From: Bacillota bacterium
GTDB lineage: Bacteria; Bacillota; Clostridia; Acetivibrionales; DSM-1351
Assembly (NCBI GenBank): GCA_023392075.1
Contig: JAEVZU010000038.1
Span: forward strand, 1 to 6,832
DNA: 6,832 nt
Direction: 5' to 3'
Shown in pieces: positions 5,290-6,832 of this stretch. Positions within the stretch are counted from its first letter, which is position 1, and each line of letters starts with the position of its first letter. Made by a program: the position numbers and the translations under genes. The notes below the pieces were generated by a model that searched no databases, was not told the origin of the DNA, and worked only from the letters and a program-made list of their open reading frames with translations.

Positions 5290-6489
5290 TCAATCAAGGA
5301 GCTCCGGAGAAAAATCTTCTTTCCAGGGAAGCCCGTATTTGTTCAGAGCGTCCATAAACGGATCGGGATCAAACTCTTCCACATTATATACTCCCGGTTT
5401 CTTCCAGATCCCCTTCAATATCATCATGGCACCTATCATGGCAGGAACCCCTGTTGTATAGGATATGGCCTGTGAGCCCACTTCCGCATAGCATTCCTCA
5501 TGCACGCATACATTGTAAACGTAATAGGTTCTGGGTTTCCCGTCCTTTATACCCTGGATGATGCAGCCAATGTTGGTCTTACCCTTTGTTCTGGGTCCAA
5601 GTGAAGCAGGATCCGGCAATACGGCCTTTAGGAACTGAAGAGGAATAATTTTTTTACCTTCAAAGTCTATTGGTTCTATTGAAGTCATACCCACATTTTC
5701 AAGCACTCTCAAGTGGGTAAGATATTTTTCTGAAAAAGTCATCCAGAACCTTATTCGCTTGACACCTTTGATATTTACCGCCAGAGATTCTATTTCCTCA
5801 TGGTGCAGCAGGTATATGTCCTTTGGCCCTATCTCTGGCAGATCATACACTTTTTTAAGCTCCAGAGGTTCTGTCTCCACCCATTCTCCATTTTCCCAGT
5901 AGCTGCCTGGTGCAGTTATTTCACGTATATTGATTTCAGGGTTGAAGTTTGTAGCAAAGTGGTAACCGTGATCGCCCGCATTGGCATCAACTATATCAAT
6001 ATAATGTATTTCATCAAAATAGTGTTTCTGAGCGTAAGCGCAAAAAACACTTGTTACACCGGGATCAAAACCGCTGCCAAGCAGAGCCGTGATACCTGCT
6101 TTTTCAAATCTTTCCCTGTAGGCCCACTGCCATTTATACTCAAACTTTGGTATTTCAGGCGGCTCATAGTTTGCAGTGTCCAGATAGTGTACACCTGCAG
6201 CAAGACATGCATCCATAATTGTAAGATCCTGATACGGAAGTGCTACGTTTATGACTATGTCCGGCTTAAATTTATTTATAAGTTCAATAACCATTTCAGT
6301 GTTGTCGGCGTCAACCCGGGCAGTATGGATTTTGGTTTTTCCTCCATCCAGTTTTGCTTTTATGGCCTCACACTTTTCAACCGTTCTGCTGGCTATGCAT
6401 ATTTCTTCGAATACATCCGGGTTCTGGCAGCATTTATGGATTACAACACTTGCAACACCGCCTGCACCAATAATTAAAGCTTTTCCCAT
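5290..6489 (-). CDS. Saccharopine-dehydrogenase-family carboxy(nor)spermidine dehydrogenase
   Basis: This 399-residue cytoplasmic oxidoreductase would condense putrescine (or diaminopropane) with aspartate semialdehyde and reduce the imine with NADPH, giving carboxyspermidine (or carboxynorspermidine) for the NspC enzyme encoded next. The N-terminal Rossmann motif is G-A-G-G-V-A at residues 8-13, followed by a beta strand ending C-I-A-S-R-T at 31-36, with an Arg suited to NADPH. N-V-A-L-P-Y at 81-86 and Y-L-D-T-A-N-Y at 102-108 are family landmarks, as is G-F-D-P-G-V-T at 140-146. Many databases label this family saccharopine dehydrogenase; the nspC neighbour makes the polyamine role far more likely than lysine metabolism. 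I chose the ATG at 6489: GGAGG lies 5 bases upstream and the Rossmann strand starts at once. An in-frame ATG at 6522 falls in the repeated leader. Confidence 0.92.
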   Translation of the reverse strand: MGKALIIGAGGVASVVIHKCCQNPDVFEEICIASRTVEKCEAIKAKLDGGKTKIHTARVDADNTEMVIELINKFKPDIVINVALPYQDLTIMDACLAAGVHYLDTANYEPPEIPKFEYKWQWAYRERFEKAGITALLGSGFDPGVTSVFCAYAQKHYFDEIHYIDIVDANAGDHGYHFATNFNPEINIREITAPGSYWENGEWVETEPLELKKVYDLPEIGPKDIYLLHHEEIESLAVNIKGVKRIRFWMTFSEKYLTHLRVLENVGMTSIEPIDFEGKKIIPLQFLKAVLPDPASLGPRTKGKTNIGCIIQGIKDGKPRTYYVYNVCVHEECYAEVGSQAISYTTGVPAMIGAMMILKGIWKKPGVYNVEEFDPDPFMDALNKYGLPWKEDFSPELLD

Positions 6490-6576
6490 ATTAACCTCCA
6501 TGAGCCACATTTGTGGCCGCAAAATGTAATGAAAACTTATATCCTTTATCGCAATGTGGCGAATAAAGGAGGTTAA
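6490..6576 (-). promoter_or_regulatory. Ribosome site of the dehydrogenase gene and its upstream anti-Shine-Dalgarno partner
   Basis: The ribosome site GGAGGTTAAT (complement of 6490-6499) is perfectly complementary over 10 bases to ATTAACCTCC (complement of 6568-6577) about 70 nt upstream in the same transcript. Between them is the hairpin CCTTTAT-CGC/GCG-ATAAAGG (6543-6569). Its 5' arm overlaps the anti-Shine-Dalgarno by two bases, so the two pairings partly compete. A 5-bp stem GCCAC-AAAT-GTGGC (6504-6517) also lies between. The arrangement could switch translation of the gene on or off. The pairing is visible in the sequence; the function is inferred. Confidence 0.5.
6491..6567 (-). repeat. 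Module A, copy 2 (ahead of the dehydrogenase gene)
   Basis: The sequence is related to 33-145 and 6690-6753. In minus-strand order it has a hairpin near 6543-6569, then TTTTCATTAC, then GCCAC-AAAT-GTGGC (6517-6504), then the GGAGGTTA junction serving the gene at 6489. It lacks the extra AAGCCAT..ATGGCTT hairpin found beside the junction in copies 1 and 3. The stem bases differ from copies 1 and 3 (GCCAC/GTGGC against GCCGC/GTGGC and GCCGC/GCGGC) while pairing is preserved. Confidence 0.65.
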
Positions 6577-6689
6577 TTGGCCATGAGCGCTTTCAAAGTA
6601 TTGCAGATACTTTGAATATTTCGCACGGCCATAAATTCACAGGTTAGTTTGGAAGACAAGTGCAGGCGAAGTCTTTCACGCTAACCTCC
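6569..6689 (-). repeat. Module B, copy 2
   Basis: The second copy of the ~120-bp module at 146-265. It has the same GGAGGTTA-type inverted ends, the same GGCC-flanked hairpin (stem TTCAAAGTAT/ATACTTTGAA, 6592-6616, 5-nt loop) and the same AGGTTAG/CTAACCT pairing (6641-6647 with 6681-6687). In the hairpin the loop and several bases differ from copy 1, yet a stem of about ten bases is kept. It carries the short ORF at 6644-6679. Confidence 0.7.
6644..6679 (-). CDS. Possible 11-codon leader ORF ending Leu-Pro-Asn (copy 2)
   Basis: GTG start (complement of 6677-6679), 11 codons, TAA stop; GGAGG lies 5 bases upstream (complement of 6685-6689). The peptide would be M-K-D-F-A-C-T-C-L-P-N. Its ribosome site can pair with the CTAACC that contains its own stop codon, so a ribosome finishing the ORF would hold that stem open. 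This is the geometry of leader-peptide control, but no run of one codon points to a particular amino-acid signal. It may equally be an incidental reading of a conserved RNA. Confidence 0.35.
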   Translation of the reverse strand: MKDFACTCLPN

Positions 6690-6753
6690 CAAGCCATATT
6701 ATGGCCTTTGAGCCGCATAGCGGCCACAAAATGGTTATGAAATATCTTCCGCT
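6690..6753 (-). repeat. Module A, copy 3 (directly after the truncated upstream gene)
   Basis: Reading the minus strand from just after the stop codon at 6764-6766: AGAGGAG, TTTCATAACC, the perfect stem GCCGC-TAT-GCGGC (6724-6712), then GGCCATAATATGGCTT (hairpin with arms ATGGC and GCCAT), then the GGGAGGTTAGC junction that opens the 11-codon ORF. It is nearly identical to the gene-proximal part of copy 1 (33-118), apart from the 16-bp insertion there. Thus the leader of the dehydrogenase gene has the order A-B-A. Confidence 0.65.
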
Positions 6754-6763
6754 CCTCTGACAG

Positions 6764-6832
6764 CTACTGCCTGCTGTCTCCTTCTGAAAGATACCCGTCC
6801 AGAATATTGACAACTCTTCTGGCGCGCTGTGC
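6764..6832 (-). CDS. 3' end of an unidentified gene (truncated by the window)
   Basis: The last 22 codons and a TAG stop are visible: A-Q-R-A-R-R-V-V-N-I-L-D-G-Y-L, then S-E-G-D-S-R-Q. It reads as an amphipathic C-terminal helix with a polar tail. The frame is open to the window edge and the codon use resembles the neighbours. By position it could belong to a polyamine operon (agmatinase, arginine decarboxylase or an aminopropyltransferase are common neighbours), but the sequence is too short for me to recognise a family. It ends 274 bp before the dehydrogenase start. Confidence 0.6.
   Translation of the reverse strand, partial: AQRARRVVNILDGYLSEGDSRQ

Noticed and set aside
5800..6477. A 225-codon open frame on the plus strand
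   Set aside because: It lies wholly antisense to the dehydrogenase gene, has no ribosome site, and its translation is cysteine- and aromatic-rich with no recognisable domain. It is a shadow frame.
6490..6522. An 11-codon N-terminal extension of the dehydrogenase starting at the ATG at 6522
   Set aside because: It would translate the repeated leader hairpin and the Shine-Dalgarno itself. The ATG at 6489 has a matching ribosome site and begins directly with the Rossmann strand.
6490..6763. An independent promoter for the polyamine genes inside the A-B-A leader
   Set aside because: I found no convincing pair of -35 and -10 boxes on the minus strand in this gap. Cotranscription with the truncated upstream gene is simpler.

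Overview
This window looks like a mid-to-low-GC Clostridia-type Firmicute, possibly near the Ruminiclostridium/Acetivibrio group. The reasons are the strong GGAGG ribosome sites, TTG/GTG starts, a lysine-rich lipoprotein signal peptide, and a carboxyspermidine-type polyamine pathway beside a sugar ABC transporter. The genus is inferred, not shown. Every gene I can support lies on the minus strand, so transcription runs from high to low coordinates.

Layout in transcription order. At 6832-6764 is the last 22 codons of an unidentified gene. A 274-bp gap (6763-6490) follows, filled with a modular repeated leader sequence. It leads into a saccharopine-dehydrogenase-family gene (6489-5290), best read as carboxy(nor)spermidine dehydrogenase. 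After a 98-bp gap holding a long hairpin comes nspC, carboxy(nor)spermidine decarboxylase (5191-4052). These two enzymes act in sequence: the first condenses a diamine with aspartate semialdehyde, and the second decarboxylates the product to spermidine or norspermidine. A factor-independent terminator at 3934-3911 closes this operon.

A second operon starts from a candidate promoter near 3857-3829. It encodes a lipoprotein sugar-binding protein (3770-2406) and two inner-membrane permeases (2271-1369 and 1365-532). A strong hairpin lies between the binding protein and the first permease. No ATPase gene is present, so the importer presumably borrows an MsmK/UgpC-type ATPase encoded elsewhere.

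A perfect TATAAT box at 480-475 then starts a leader of about 435 nt that runs to a TTG-started, signal-peptide-like gene truncated by the window edge (32-1).

The most interesting part is the sequence shared by the two long non-coding stretches (33-424 and 6490-6753). Both are built from the same modules: a short hairpin module (A) and a module of about 120 bp (B) bounded by inverted GGAGGTTA/TAACCTCC. Each module junction carries GGAGGTTA five bases before a start-like codon. In two junctions this opens an 11-codon ORF ending Leu-Pro-Asn-stop, in one a 16-codon ORF, and in two the apparent downstream gene. Internal anti-Shine-Dalgarno segments can pair with the ribosome site of the downstream gene, over 10 perfect base pairs ahead of the dehydrogenase. 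This may be an undescribed cis-acting riboregulator, a small non-autonomous mobile element that carries a ribosome site, or both.
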